Assembly (NCBI RefSeq): GCF_009496285.1
Contig: NZ_WIJK01000013.1
Span: forward strand, 1 to 60,190
Reading direction: 5' to 3'
DNA length: 60,190 nt
Source: Streptococcus mitis
GTDB lineage: Bacteria > Bacillota > Bacilli > Lactobacillales > Streptococcaceae
Shown here one piece after another: positions 8,414 to 17,632 of this stretch. The position numbers and the translations under genes are program-made. Position 1 is the stretch's first letter. Each line of letters begins with the position of its first letter. The notes under the pieces were generated by a model. That model saw only the letters and a list, made by a program, of their open reading frames with translations, searched no databases and was not told the DNA's origin.

Positions 8414-9472
8414 ATGAAAAAAAAGATAGCGGTGGTTTTTGGAACCTTTGCTCCCTTGCATCAGGGGCATATTGATTTAATCCAAAGAGCAAAACGACAA
8501 TGCGATGCTGTATGGGTGGTAGTTTCAGGCTATAAGGGAGATCGTGGTGAACAGGTTGGACTGACACTACAAAAGAGGTTTCGCTATATTCGTGAAGCAT
8601 TTCGAGATGATGAGTTGACCTCTGTTTGTAAACTTGACGAAACTAATATCCCTCGCTATCCAATGGGCTGGCAGGAGTGGTTGGATCAGATGTTGCAGGC
8701 CATTTCCTATGACCAGACTGGTCAGGAGCTCATCTTTTTTGTAGGAGAGTCCGAATACCAACAAGAATTGTCAGAACGTGGTTTCGAGACTGTTTTGCAG
8801 GAAAGAAAATTTGGAATTTCGGCTAGCATGATTCGTGAAAATCCAAGCAAATATTGGAAATATATCGCTCAACCTTTCCGCCGTCAGTTTACGAAAAAAG
8901 TGTTGATTATGGGAAGTGCTAGTAATGGTAAAACAACTCTAGCCAAGGATTTAGCTCGCTTTTATGACGCGCCAGTCAGTCTGGAGTATGCTCGTGAGTA
9001 TCAGATAAAAAATAATGTTCGAGATGATGAGCTTACTCCAAAAGACTATTATTACCTCCTTTTGGGCCAATATGACCAAACTTCCAAGTTAATCGATAGC
9101 AATGCCAATCGAGGCTTGGTCATTGCAGACACCAACTCATTGGTAACCAAGGGCTACTACGATTACTACATGGAAACTGAAGAGCAGGGGGACTTGTCCG
9201 TAGAAACATTTGATAATCTATTCGTTTCCATCTTAGCCAAGGAAAAGTGGGATTTAATCCTCTTTGTGCAACCTGTTGGCTCTTATGTTAATGATGGTTT
9301 TCGAGACATGACCATGGCAGAAGACCATATCCGTCATAGTTTTTCTCAGCATTTGGATATGATGAGGGAGCAATATCTGGCTACTATCCCTCATGTTTAT
9401 CTAGCTGATGACTATCTAGGAAATTATGAAGCAGCAAAAGTAGCTATCGATGCCATTTACCAAGCAGATTAG
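8414..9472 (+). CDS. nadR: Bifunctional NMN adenylyltransferase / nicotinamide riboside kinase (NadR-like)
   Basis: 352 residues without the N-terminal DNA-binding domain of enterobacterial NadR. The nucleotidyltransferase half has GTFAPLHQGH (HxGH at 16-19) and the distal ISASMIR motif (135-141). The kinase half begins at about residue 162 with P-loop GSASNGKT (167-174). Together they phosphorylate imported nicotinamide riboside to NMN and adenylate it to NAD. It is followed ten bases later by pnuC, the matching transporter. Confidence 0.92.
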   Translation: MKKKIAVVFGTFAPLHQGHIDLIQRAKRQCDAVWVVVSGYKGDRGEQVGLTLQKRFRYIREAFRDDELTSVCKLDETNIPRYPMGWQEWLDQMLQAISYDQTGQELIFFVGESEYQQELSERGFETVLQERKFGISASMIRENPSKYWKYIAQPFRRQFTKKVLIMGSASNGKTTLAKDLARFYDAPVSLEYAREYQIKNNVRDDELTPKDYYYLLLGQYDQTSKLIDSNANRGLVIADTNSLVTKGYYDYYMETEEQGDLSVETFDNLFVSILAKEKWDLILFVQPVGSYVNDGFRDMTMAEDHIRHSFSQHLDMMREQYLATIPHVYLADDYLGNYEAAKVAIDAIYQAD

Positions 9473-9481
9473 GAGAAGAAA

Positions 9482-10258
9482 ATGAAAAAAATAACTGAAA
9501 AAATCACTCGATTTATCGCAAACTTTAAAAATGTTCACGCAGAAGCTCGTAAAATTGGTTTTGAAGGAGTTATGCGTTTGCTTTGGAATGACCTCTTTGT
9601 GGGACGCAGTCTTTTCCAGTGGCTCTATTTGATTGCTTTATCAAGTGTCCCTCTTATTCTGGAGTTTACACAAAACACAGAAAGTCATGACTGGATTGGT
9701 CTCTTGGCCTCTTGGACAGGGATTGTCTGCGTTATCTTGGTAGCTGAAGGTCGGGCTAGCAACTATCTTTTTGGAGCTATTAACTCTGCAATCTATTTGG
9801 TCCTAGCTATGAATGCTACTTTCTACGGAGAAGTATTGACCACAGTTTATTTCTTTGTCATGCAGCCTATTGGTCTCTATACTTGGTTGTCTAATCGGAT
9901 CAATGAGCAAGGAAGACCAGAGGAGTCTCACTTTGAAGCTAAGAAACTCGGTCTGATTGATTGGCTCAAGTACTTGGCCTTGACTGCTATCATCTGGATT
10001 GGCATGGGATTAGCCTACCAAAGTATCAGCAGTGCTCGTCCTTTCCGTGACAGTGTTACCGATGCGACCAATGGTGTTGGTCAGCTCTTGATGACACGTC
10101 TTTACCGTGAGCAATGGATTTTCTGGATTGCAACCAATCTCTTTAGTATTTACCTCTGGTGGGGTGAAAATATCCACATCCAAGGTATGTACTGGGTTTA
10201 CACCATCAATAGTTTAGTCGGTTGGTACCAATGGACAAAAGCTGTCAGGGAGGGATAA
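9482..10258 (+). CDS. pnuC: Nicotinamide riboside transporter PnuC
   Basis: 258-residue membrane protein with about seven hydrophobic helices after a basic N-terminal tail. The WxxW-type motifs (IGLYTWLSNR, LWWGENIHI, WYQWTKAV) are typical of PnuC. It carries out facilitated uptake of nicotinamide riboside, with trapping provided by the kinase half of NadR upstream. The RBS AGGAGAAG precedes the start. It is separated by one base from the Nudix gene. Confidence 0.93.
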   Translation: MKKITEKITRFIANFKNVHAEARKIGFEGVMRLLWNDLFVGRSLFQWLYLIALSSVPLILEFTQNTESHDWIGLLASWTGIVCVILVAEGRASNYLFGAINSAIYLVLAMNATFYGEVLTTVYFFVMQPIGLYTWLSNRINEQGRPEESHFEAKKLGLIDWLKYLALTAIIWIGMGLAYQSISSARPFRDSVTDATNGVGQLLMTRLYREQWIFWIATNLFSIYLWWGENIHIQGMYWVYTINSLVGWYQWTKAVREG

Positions 10259-10259
10259 G

Positions 10260-11033
10260 ATGACTGAAACGATAATCTCGGCTGGAATGACAGAAAGAGA
10301 ATATTTTGAGATTCATGCGACGGAGAAGGAATTTTTAGACTGGTACTGCAAACAGGATCTTCCTCAGTATGAAAAACCAAGCGTGACGGTGGATATGGTA
10401 GCTTATTGCTTTGTGGAAGGGAAAATCAAACTCTTGCTGATTCGTCGCAAGGCCCATCCTTATCAAAACTGTTTGGCTTTGGTCGGTGGTTTTATGGATA
10501 AGAGTGAAGATGCAAGGCATGCTTGCCAGCGTGAGGTGCGAGAGGAGGTTAACCTCGACCTTCCGTTGGAAAAAATCGAACAGTTGATGACAGTGTCTAC
10601 CCCAGGTCGTGATCCGCGGGGCTGGACGGTTACTATCGCCCACTTGGTGTATCTACCTAGTCGAGCACTCGAACTCGTTCAAGCTGGAGATGATGCCAAG
10701 GATGTGGTTTTTGTCGATGTTGATTTTCAGACGGGCAAGTGTTTCCTAGAGGGACTAGAGTTGGAGGAGCATGCCTTCGCCTTTGACCATTATGCCATTA
10801 TCCAAGAGTCTATTAAACGAATCCAAGGGCGTCTTGACTGGAATCCGACCTTCCTCTATCTACTAGAGGAGGAGTTCACTGTCTATGAAGGAACCGAATT
10901 AGTCAATCTCATCAACCCAGGACGACCAATCGTCAGCAATAACTTTCTCGTAAAATACGGTGAGTATGTAGAAGAAGTTGGGCTCAAACGAGTTCCTAAA
11001 AAGAAACCAAGAAAAACCTATCGATTGAAATAA
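10260..11033 (+). CDS. Nudix-domain protein with C-terminal winged helix (NrtR-like)
   Basis: 257 residues. The Nudix box GFMDKSEDARHACQREVREE is present and complete (G-x5-E-x7-REVxEE). After residue ~185 the C-terminal part (FLYLLEEEFTVYEGTELVNL... NNFLVKYGEYVEEVGL) resembles the winged helix of NrtR-type NAD regulators. It could therefore be an ADP-ribose-type hydrolase or an ADP-ribose-responsive regulator of NAD genes; position at the end of nadR-pnuC favours a role in NAD metabolism either way. A strong terminator follows. Confidence 0.8.
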   Translation: MTETIISAGMTEREYFEIHATEKEFLDWYCKQDLPQYEKPSVTVDMVAYCFVEGKIKLLLIRRKAHPYQNCLALVGGFMDKSEDARHACQREVREEVNLDLPLEKIEQLMTVSTPGRDPRGWTVTIAHLVYLPSRALELVQAGDDAKDVVFVDVDFQTGKCFLEGLELEEHAFAFDHYAIIQESIKRIQGRLDWNPTFLYLLEEEFTVYEGTELVNLINPGRPIVSNNFLVKYGEYVEEVGLKRVPKKKPRKTYRLK

Positions 11034-11201
11034 AAAGCTTTAGGATAGAAATCGATAGACCAAGTCTCGATTTCCTAGTCTCAGTCCTGAGAAGTCTCAA
11101 CAAATCCGATGGCTGGTTCATGTTTGAGAATAGAGAAAATAAAGTTTGTGTCAAAAGTCAATTCAACTATCGTGTCAAAGGTTTATTATTCATAAAAAAT
11201 C
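11034..11201. other. Intergenic stretch, no gene recognised
   Basis: Between the Nudix stop and the terminator there are about 170 bases with stop codons in all frames inspected. A short imperfect repeat of GTCTCGATTTC/GTCTCAGTCC character is visible. No promoter or RNA was identified. Confidence 0.4.
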
Positions 11202-11230
11202 GAGGTCGGGATTTTTCCCGGCCTCTTTTT
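11202..11230 (+). terminator. Terminator of the nadR operon
   Basis: GAGGTCGGGA (11202-11211) pairs with TCCCGGCCTC (11216-11225, one G:T pair), then TTTTT. Confidence 0.88.
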
Positions 11231-11245
11231 GTTGTTATTTTTTGT

Positions 11246-11476
11246 TTAAGGATGTTTATCTTTTTTAGGATTACTCATAAAACGAATGAATAAATCTTTG
11301 TATTTATATTTTAAATAATGTTCATGTAAGTACAGTAGAGCTACGTAGACAATCATGAAAATGGCAGTTAGGTAGAACAAATCAAATGTTGTTTGAGCGT
11401 AATGAGTAGCAACTCCATAAGAAGAGAATGCACCAATAATCAACCAAGGAAGATATGTGTAATATTTCTTTGACAT
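11246..11476 (-). CDS. Small two-helix membrane protein of unknown function
   Basis: 76 residues: MSKKYYTY start, two hydrophobic helices (about residues 9-25 and 33-51) and a basic tail ending in PKKDKHP. The start at 11476 is chosen because GGAGGTGT lies seven bases upstream on the minus strand; a longer reading from 11524 would start upstream of the promoter. I do not recognise the family. Its promoter overlaps a perfect cre motif, so expression probably depends on carbon source. Confidence 0.75.
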   Translation of the reverse strand: MSKKYYTYLPWLIIGAFSSYGVATHYAQTTFDLFYLTAIFMIVYVALLYLHEHYLKYKYKDLFIRFMSNPKKDKHP

Positions 11477-11509
11477 AAACCTACACCTCCAATATCCTAT
11501 TTCAATTTT

Positions 11510-11546
11510 ATTATAGCACTTCAAGAAAAAAATGCAAGCGATTACA
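11510..11546 (-). promoter_or_regulatory. Minus-strand promoter overlapped by a cre (CcpA) site
   Basis: On the minus strand TTGCAT (11532-11537), 16-base spacer, TATAAT (11510-11515) drives the small membrane protein. On the plus strand ATGCAAGCGATTACA (11532-11546) fits the catabolite-responsive element consensus WTGNAANCGNWNNCA at every position. The cre covers the -35 box, a repression geometry. Confidence 0.75.
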
Positions 11547-11674
11547 CTTTAAAATATAGCACTTTGTCAGGAAGAACTTTTGTGTTTTTTTAAATTCTTT
11601 ACGAATAAAAGATATAGGAGGGGTAAGAAAATAAGTGTACTAAAAAATAATTCTAAAAAATTTTAGATAAATAG

Positions 11675-11703
11675 TTGACAGATTTAAAAACGAATATTAC
11701 AAT
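11675..11703 (+). promoter_or_regulatory. Promoter of the Ser-rich lipoprotein gene
   Basis: TTGACA (11675-11680), 17 bases, TACAAT (11698-11703). The following leader contains ATGTTACAAAAAA-type repeats (three TGTTACA-like motifs). Confidence 0.75.
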
Positions 11704-11756
11704 AATGTTACAAAAAAATTTCTTAACATTTCAAAAATGTTACAAAGGAGCATAAA

Positions 11757-12449
11757 ATGAAAAATAAAACTTCTATCAAATTAATGGCCGCAACTGTACT
11801 CGCTTCAACATTGCTATTGGGGGCTTGTGGTAATAAGAAAGAGAATACTGTAAGCGATAGTTCTAGCAAGACAACACAAGCATCTTCTAGTTCTAAGGCA
11901 AGTTCTTCAAGTAAAGAGAACAAGACTCAGAAGTCCTCAAGTTCAGCTTCATCAGAAAAAGCTAAATCATCATCTTCCGATCAGTCAACGACTACTGCTA
12001 ATCAATCGCAAGCAACACCAGCACCAGAAACAAGACAGAGTCAAGAAGCTTCTAACCAACAGGCATCTTCGCAAACTCCCTCAAATCAACAAGGTTCTCA
12101 AGCACAGACTAGCCAGTCGACTTATGACCCAACGACTGACCGCAAACTCCAAGACAAGCAAGCAGAGCAAAACAAACGTTACAAGGGTGTTCTAACCATG
12201 GTTGATGGAGATTTCTCTGCCGCAGCTGGAAACTGGAAGGGGGCTAATGGCGAGACTATCACGGTCTCATCAGCTGGTCAATTTACAGTAGAATCTGCTG
12301 ATGGAAAGAAAGAAAATTACTCTATCCAAGGTTATGCCTATACTCTTGATGATGGTAAATATAATGCCAAAATTGGTGGAGGAAAAGTCATCCAAATTAC
12401 AATAGGTGCAGATGGTACTGTTTCCAGTGTTGCTTTGATTAAGCCATAG
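11757..12449 (+). CDS. Serine-rich lipoprotein with C-terminal DUF6287-like domain
   Basis: 230 residues. The signal peptide ends with a lipobox LLGAC, so the protein is lipid-anchored on the cell surface. Residues ~27-125 are a Ser/Gln/Lys-rich, presumably disordered spacer crossing the wall. The C-terminal ~90 residues (MVDGDFSAAAGNWKGANGE onward) form a compact beta-rich domain. The GDFSxxAGxWK pattern recalls DUF6287 proteins of streptococci. Start: GGAGCATAAA then ATG 11757. Function unknown. It stands alone with its own promoter. Confidence 0.82.
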   Translation: MKNKTSIKLMAATVLASTLLLGACGNKKENTVSDSSSKTTQASSSSKASSSSKENKTQKSSSSASSEKAKSSSSDQSTTTANQSQATPAPETRQSQEASNQQASSQTPSNQQGSQAQTSQSTYDPTTDRKLQDKQAEQNKRYKGVLTMVDGDFSAAAGNWKGANGETITVSSAGQFTVESADGKKENYSIQGYAYTLDDGKYNAKIGGGKVIQITIGADGTVSSVALIKP

Positions 12450-12622
12450 ACTTCAGTACAGAAACAATTTGTTTAAAATAGTTTAGTTGATAAGTACCTA
12501 CAGCATTTGAAGTTGATAAGACGTCATAAATGAACTCCAGAGATGAGACTAACTTAGGAGTATATCTAATCATGTCTACCTGATCTGACTGTTTTTCACT
12601 TAGTTTCTTTCAGAGAAAGTGG

Positions 12623-12628
12623 TATAAT
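12623..12628 (+). promoter_or_regulatory. -10 element before the DUF1275 gene
   Basis: TATAAT at 12623-12628 in the context GGTATAATG. No good -35 was found. The 12450-12610 stretch before it has no gene that I can recognise. Confidence 0.5.
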
Positions 12629-12660
12629 GAAAAAATCAAAGGGAAACGAGTGATGAATCA

Positions 12661-13347
12661 ATGCCAGATAAATTAATTTTACCTCAAAACACACGACTCA
12701 TGGGAGTGTTCCTTGGCTTTATCGGTGGTTCTTTGGATGTATTCTGTCACATCCAGTACCATAGTTTGGTGGCAACGCAGACAGGGAACATTCTCCTACT
12801 GATATCAGATTGGCACGATTCACATGTCATCAATACCATGTTGAGATTCTGTTCTATTATATTCTTTTCCCTAGGCTTTCTGTTTGCCTTGTACATGAAA
12901 GAATATCGCAAAACAGCCTATTGGCGGGTTAAGATGCTACTTCCCTTATTTATCGGGACCCTTGTTTTGCCCTTCTTTTCTCGATTTCCTTTACTAGAAG
13001 TACCTTTTATTGCTTTTGGAACAGGCATGATGATGCTAACATTTACGGGTATTTTGATTGAAGATCATCCCTATGTCATTTTTATGACGTCTGGGAATTA
13101 CCGAAAAATGTTGACTGCTTTGTATCGTATCGTTAGAGGAGAAGGAGATGTTCAAGAATATCGTCGTCAAGCCTTGAACTATGGTATTGTTGTAGGCAGT
13201 TTCGTAGTGGGTGCCATTAGCTTGGCTGTATCTATGCATTTTTTTCATGAATGGTCTATCTGGATTGTCAGCTTCAATTTGTTTTTGATCATGTCCTACT
13301 ATATTGCTAGAGTGAAGCAACTCGATTTGCAAGATGAAAATATATAA
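12661..13347 (+). CDS. DUF1275 (YoaK-like) membrane protein
   Basis: 228 residues with about six hydrophobic helices. The start region MGVFLGFIGGSLDVFCHIQ followed by ATQTGNILLL is the hallmark of DUF1275 proteins (G-x-D-x-x-x, T-G-N). The function of the family is not established; some members are annotated as transporters. The start codon context is weak: GGGAAACGAG lies about ten bases away. A clean terminator follows directly after the stop. Confidence 0.85.
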   Translation: MPDKLILPQNTRLMGVFLGFIGGSLDVFCHIQYHSLVATQTGNILLLISDWHDSHVINTMLRFCSIIFFSLGFLFALYMKEYRKTAYWRVKMLLPLFIGTLVLPFFSRFPLLEVPFIAFGTGMMMLTFTGILIEDHPYVIFMTSGNYRKMLTALYRIVRGEGDVQEYRRQALNYGIVVGSFVVGAISLAVSMHFFHEWSIWIVSFNLFLIMSYYIARVKQLDLQDENI

Positions 13348-13385
13348 AAAACGGCAAATCTCAATTTGAGGGATTTGCCGTTTTT
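13347..13385 (+). terminator. Terminator after the DUF1275 gene
   Basis: ACGGCAAATC (13351-13360) pairs perfectly with GATTTGCCGT (13372-13381); an A-run precedes and a T-run follows, so it may act in both directions. Confidence 0.88.
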
Positions 13386-13389
13386 GGTA

Positions 13390-13852
13390 CGATGGACATG
13401 TCGTACATCTGAGGTGGAAGTCCTCTGTGGGACACTTACTACCAGTGAACTTTTGAGCAACTGAATTTGTCCATTAGGGGATGGATAAACTATTTCTCAT
13501 TGGAAAATATGAAGCGCATAGTCACCAGCATAGATGAGCGCTTGCGTACTCGTCTACGAGTGATTATCTGGAAGCAATGGAAGAAGAAATCTAAACGACT
13601 GTCGGGCCTATTTAAGTTAGGAATTCCTAAAAGGATAGCAGATAAGGATCTGGCTGGGGTGAACACTATCAATTAGGGCTCAGAGGTCGGTACTTAAACG
13701 TGATATATCAAAACCAGTCCTCGAAAACGTGGACTGGTTTCTGGTTTGTATTATCTTGAACAGCATGCGTTAAAAGTTAGTTGAACTACCGTATGCCGAA
13801 TGGCATGTACCATGGTGTGAGTGGGGTTAGTCTTAGCCGCTACTCGATTTTA
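13390..13852 (+). mobile_element. Degenerate group II intron remnant
   Basis: Three parts of a group II intron are present in the right order with large deletions. At about 13408-13465 there is a domain-I-like stretch (GAGGTGGAAGTCC, then CTACCAGTGAAC). At 13467-13676 lies the C-terminal end of a maturase. At 13783-13850 domains V and VI are recognisable: ACTACCGTATGCC-GAAT-GGCATGTACCATGGTGTGAG, ending CTACTCGATT. The reverse-transcriptase core is missing, so the element cannot move by itself. Its 3' end runs into the stop codon of valS on the other strand. Confidence 0.75.
13467..13676 (+). pseudogene. Group II intron maturase, C-terminal fragment
   Basis: 69 codons. The peptide contains RGWINYFSLENMK, then DERLRTRLRVIIWKQWKKK and LGIPKRIA, the pattern of the C-terminal (maturase-specific, domain X/DNA-binding) end of group II intron reverse transcriptases (xGWxNYY..., RRLRxxxWKQWK). 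The entire RT domain and the canonical tail are gone. A true ATG with RBS is absent, so it is probably not translated. Confidence 0.8.
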
Positions 13853-16501
13853 TTTCACCAACTTCTTCATCTCATCAATACGTGCGACAGTCGCATCATA
13901 TTTCGCTTGGTAGTCGGCTTGTTTGTCGCGTTCTTTTTGGACGACTTCTGGTTTGGCATTGGCTACGAAGCGTTCGTTAGAGAGTTTCTTACCGACCATG
14001 TCCAGTTCTTTTTGCCATTTAGCAAGTTCTTTGTCGAGACGAGCGAGTTCTTCTTCGACATTGAGGAGGTCTGCGAGCGGCAGGTAGATTTCTGCTCCTG
14101 TGATGACGCTTGACATTGCAAGTTCAGGTGCAGGGATGGTTGATGCGATTTCCAAGTGTTCTGGATTTGTGAAGCGTTTGATGTAGTTGACATTGCTGTT
14201 AAAGAAAGTTTCCAAGTCGCTATCACTGGTTTTAACAAGAATTGTGATAGGCTTGCTTGGTGCTACGTTTACTTCCGCACGCGCATTACGAACAGCACGG
14301 ATCAAGTCTTTAAGGCTTTCTACACCAGTGTGAGCAGCGAGGTCTTCAAAGGCTGGGTTAACAGTTGGGTATTCTGCTGTAACGATAGAGCCTTCTGAGA
14401 TTTGTCCAAAGATTTCCTCTGTCACGAAAGGCATGATTGGGTGAAGGAGACGAAGGATCTTGTCCAAAGTGTAAAGGAGAACAGAACGTGTGATGACTTT
14501 CTCTTCTTCGTTATCGCTATAAAGGACTTCTTTGGTCAACTCAACATACCAGTCCGCAAACTCGTCCCAGATGAAGTTGTAGAGGATGTGTCCAGCAACA
14601 CCAAACTCAAACTTGTCAAAGTTAGCAGTTGCTTTTCCGATTGTCTCATTGAGGTTGTGGAGAATCCAGCGGTCTGTGACGTTCCCAGCTTCCTTGTTAA
14701 CAACTTTTTCCACATTTGCAGTTGCTTGCTCAAGGGTCAAGCCTTCATTGTTCATGAGGATGTAGCGAGAGATGTTCCAGATCTTGTTAATGAAGTTCCA
14801 TGAGGCATCCATTTTCTCGTAAGAGAAGCGAACGTCTTGACCTGGTGCAGAACCGTTTGAAAGGAACCAACGAAGAGCATCGGCACCGTATTTCTCGATG
14901 ACATCCATTGGATCAATCCCGTTACCGAGAGATTTAGACATCTTGCGTCCTTGCTCATCACGAATGAGACCGTGGATAAGGACGTTTTGGAATGGCTGAC
15001 GACCAGTAAATTCCAAGGATTGGAAGATCATACGAGACACCCAGAAGAAGATGATGTCGTAACCTGTAACCAAGGTTGAAGTTGGGAAGTAGCGTTTGAA
15101 GTCTGCTGAGTCGACATCAGGCCAGCCCATAGTTGAGAACGGCCAAAGAGCAGAACTGAACCAAGTGTCCAAGACATCTTCGTCCTGAGTCCATCCGTCA
15201 CCTTCTGGAGCTTCCTCACCGACATACATTTCACCCTCAGCATTATACCAAGCAGGGATTTGGTGACCCCACCAGAGCTGACGAGAGATAACCCAGTCGT
15301 GGACATTTTCCATCCATTGGAGGAAGGTATCGTTGAAACGAGGTGGGTAGAATTCAACCTTGTCCTCTGTGTCTTGGTTGGCGATAGCGTTCTTAGCCAA
15401 TTGGTCCATTTTCACGAACCACTGCGTAGACAAGCGTGGTTCAACCACAACACCTGTACGTTCTGAGTGACCAACACTGTGGATACGTTTTTCGATTTTG
15501 ACGAGGGCACCGATTTCTTCCAACTTAGCCACAACTGCCTTACGAGCTTCAAAACGGTCCATGCCTACAAATTCGAAGGCAAGCTCGTTCATAGTTCCGT
15601 CGTCGTTCATGACATTGACTTGTGGCAAGTTATGACGTTGACCAACCAAGAAGTCGTTTGGATCATGGGCAGGCGTGATTTTCACGACACCAGTACCAAA
15701 CTCAGGGTCGGCGTGCTCGTCTCCCACGATTGGGATGAGTTTATTAGCGATTGGAAGGATGACGTTTTTACCGATCAAGTCCTTGTAGCGTGGGTCTTCT
15801 GGATTGACCGCAACGGCTACGTCCCCAAACATAGTCTCAGGACGAGTAGTGGCAACTTCAAGGGCACGTGAACCGTCTTCCAGCATATAGTTCATGTGGT
15901 AGAAGGCACCTTCTACGTCCTTGTGGATAACTTCAATATCAGAAAGGGCTGTGCGAGCTGCTGGGTCCCAGTTGATAATAAATTCACCACGGTAGATCCA
16001 ACCTTTCTTGTAAAGGTCCACAAAGACCTTACGAACCGCTTTTGACAAACCTTCGTCAAGAGTGAAACGCTCACGAGAGTAATCGACAGAGAGCCCCATC
16101 TTGCCCCATTGTTCCTTGATAGTAGTCGCATATTCATCTTTCCATTCCCAGACTTTCTCGAGGAATTTCTCACGACCAAGGTCGTAACGGCTGATGCCCT
16201 CGCCACGCAAGCGCTCCTCAACCTTAGCCTGAGTTGCAATCCCAGCGTGGTCCATCCCTGGAAGCCAAAGCGTATCAAAGCCTTGCATGCGTTTTTGACG
16301 GATGATGATATCTTGCAAAGTTGTATCCCAAGCGTGACCAAGGTGGAGTTTCCCAGTTACGTTTGGTGGTGGAATCACGATTGAATAAGGCTTAGCCTTT
16401 TTATCGCCTGAAGGCTTGAAAACATCTTCGTCAAGCCATTTTTGGTAACGACCAGCCTCAACCTCGGCTGGATTGTATTTAGGTGAAAGTTCTTTAGACA
16501 T
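13850..16501 (-). CDS. valS: Valyl-tRNA synthetase
   Basis: 883 residues, class I synthetase charging tRNA-Val. The HIGH motif is HLGH (53-56), within [16 protein letters not shown]. The KMSKS motif is near residues 519-523 ([10 protein letters not shown]). The central CP1 editing domain, anticodon-binding helical domain and C-terminal tRNA-binding coiled coil ([21 protein letters not shown]) are all present. It overlaps the upstream ATPase gene by eight bases. Expression should be set by the Val-type T-box 1.7 kb upstream, unless internal promoters exist. The stop TAA abuts a group II intron remnant. Confidence 0.96.
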   Translation of the reverse strand: MSKELSPKYNPAEVEAGRYQKWLDEDVFKPSGDKKAKPYSIVIPPPNVTGKLHLGHAWDTTLQDIIIRQKRMQGFDTLWLPGMDHAGIATQAKVEERLRGEGISRYDLGREKFLEKVWEWKDEYATTIKEQWGKMGLSVDYSRERFTLDEGLSKAVRKVFVDLYKKGWIYRGEFIINWDPAARTALSDIEVIHKDVEGAFYHMNYMLEDGSRALEVATTRPETMFGDVAVAVNPEDPRYKDLIGKNVILPIANKLIPIVGDEHADPEFGTGVVKITPAHDPNDFLVGQRHNLPQVNVMNDDGTMNELAFEFVGMDRFEARKAVVAKLEEIGALVKIEKRIHSVGHSERTGVVVEPRLSTQWFVKMDQLAKNAIANQDTEDKVEFYPPRFNDTFLQWMENVHDWVISRQLWWGHQIPAWYNAEGEMYVGEEAPEGDGWTQDEDVLDTWFSSALWPFSTMGWPDVDSADFKRYFPTSTLVTGYDIIFFWVSRMIFQSLEFTGRQPFQNVLIHGLIRDEQGRKMSKSLGNGIDPMDVIEKYGADALRWFLSNGSAPGQDVRFSYEKMDASWNFINKIWNISRYILMNNEGLTLEQATANVEKVVNKEAGNVTDRWILHNLNETIGKATANFDKFEFGVAGHILYNFIWDEFADWYVELTKEVLYSDNEEEKVITRSVLLYTLDKILRLLHPIMPFVTEEIFGQISEGSIVTAEYPTVNPAFEDLAAHTGVESLKDLIRAVRNARAEVNVAPSKPITILVKTSDSDLETFFNSNVNYIKRFTNPEHLEIASTIPAPELAMSSVITGAEIYLPLADLLNVEEELARLDKELAKWQKELDMVGKKLSNERFVANAKPEVVQKERDKQADYQAKYDATVARIDEMKKLVK

Positions 16502-17072
16502 GTGTGTGTCCTTTCTCTATTGTTTTCATTTTTTCTTGAATCTGCTTTGCGACTTCTTCTGCAGACAGATTCGTATTATCAATTTTCAGGTAGTGGTGAA
16601 GACCACTCGGTTGCTTTTGAGAATTAAGTTGATTTGTTTTATCAGTCTCTAAAATTTCTCTTTCAGATACCTCAAAATTCCGTTTCAAGGGTTTGTATTT
16701 CAACCGATTCTCTGTCCGATTGCGACGTAAGCGCTCCTCAAGAGACGTTTCTAATTCAACAAAGAGAATCTCTTGATGATACTCATTTAATAAATCTTGA
16801 ATATCCTTCAAATACATCAGATGGTATTGATTTGAAAAATCAGTTACACCTGTTAAAATCACCGACCGATGATGCCTGGCGCTTGTTCCAAGAAAAGAAA
16901 AGTTAACGCTACGAACAAATTCCCACATTTCTTCCGTAAAATCCTGATAGATTTCGAGTGCGAAATCTATTGGTTGATGGTTGAAAAAGAGAGTCGCACT
17001 GGTGAGTTTTGAAAGTTCCTGACCAATGGTCATTTTCCCTGAGGCTGGAGCTCCAATGATGAAAACATGCAT
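16494..17072 (-). CDS. P-loop ATPase/kinase-like protein
   Basis: 192 residues beginning [20 protein letters not shown], a Walker A P-loop (GAPASGKM) of the shikimate/adenylate-kinase type. [20 protein letters not shown] and ERLRRNR resemble the lid region of small nucleotide or shikimate kinases. The substrate is unknown. The start at 17072 (RBS GGGAGGCGG) is preferred over 17087 and overlaps the GNAT stop as TGATG. It belongs to the T-box-led valS operon. Confidence 0.78.
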   Translation of the reverse strand: MHVFIIGAPASGKMTIGQELSKLTSATLFFNHQPIDFALEIYQDFTEEMWEFVRSVNFSFLGTSARHHRSVILTGVTDFSNQYHLMYLKDIQDLLNEYHQEILFVELETSLEERLRRNRTENRLKYKPLKRNFEVSEREILETDKTNQLNSQKQPSGLHHYLKIDNTNLSAEEVAKQIQEKMKTIEKGHTHV

Positions 17073-17632
17073 CAATCCGCCTCCCACTCACTCCTCAGCA
17101 AGCCATATCTCAAATCATCACAACGATTGCCTTGGGCATCTTTGCGATCCCTTATGCGAGCTTCAAGGGTGAAACCAAGTTTCTCAGCGACTCGTTGACT
17201 TTGGACATTGTAACCAAAACAAGTTAGTTCAATCTTGTGTAGGTTCAATTCTTTAAAAGCTAAATCAATCAAGGCACGGGCTGCTTCTGGCACATAACCG
17301 CGCCCCCAATAATCTGGGTGCAAGGTATAGCCAATCTCTAGCACATCATCTTCGTGGCGATGGGGAAAATCGACAGAACCAATGATTGTATCGGTCCCTT
17401 TAATCACAATTCCATAGCCTGCTGGGAGATTGTCCTTTTGATTACGCTCGGGAAGGATATGTTCTAGGTAATAAATCTCATCTTCCAAGGTTTTGACAGG
17501 TGGAAACCCTGCTGGGTAAGAGACTTCTGGACGACTGGCATAGCCAAAGATATCCTCAGCATCCGCCACTGTACGTACTCGCAAGACCAGTCGCTCCGTT
17601 TCGATTTGTTCTGGCAGTTCAGTTCTTGTCAT
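17072..17632 (-). CDS. GNAT acetyltransferase (RimJ/RimL-like)
   Basis: 186 residues, single Acetyltransf_3-type domain. Visible motifs are ETERLVLRVRTVADAEDIF at the start, IGYTLHPDYWGRGYVPEAA (acetyl-CoA-binding motif A, with GRGYVPEA) and NVQSQRVAEKLGFTLEARIR (motif B). Members acetylate N-terminal or other amino groups on proteins or small molecules; the target is unknown. It overlaps both neighbours, so it is co-translated in the valS operon. Confidence 0.88.
   Translation of the reverse strand: MTRTELPEQIETERLVLRVRTVADAEDIFGYASRPEVSYPAGFPPVKTLEDEIYYLEHILPERNQKDNLPAGYGIVIKGTDTIIGSVDFPHRHEDDVLEIGYTLHPDYWGRGYVPEAARALIDLAFKELNLHKIELTCFGYNVQSQRVAEKLGFTLEARIRDRKDAQGNRCDDLRYGLLRSEWEAD

Noticed and set aside
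13781..14113. Open frame on the plus strand across the end of valS
   Set aside because: It is antisense to valS and starts inside intron domain V; no promoter or family resemblance.
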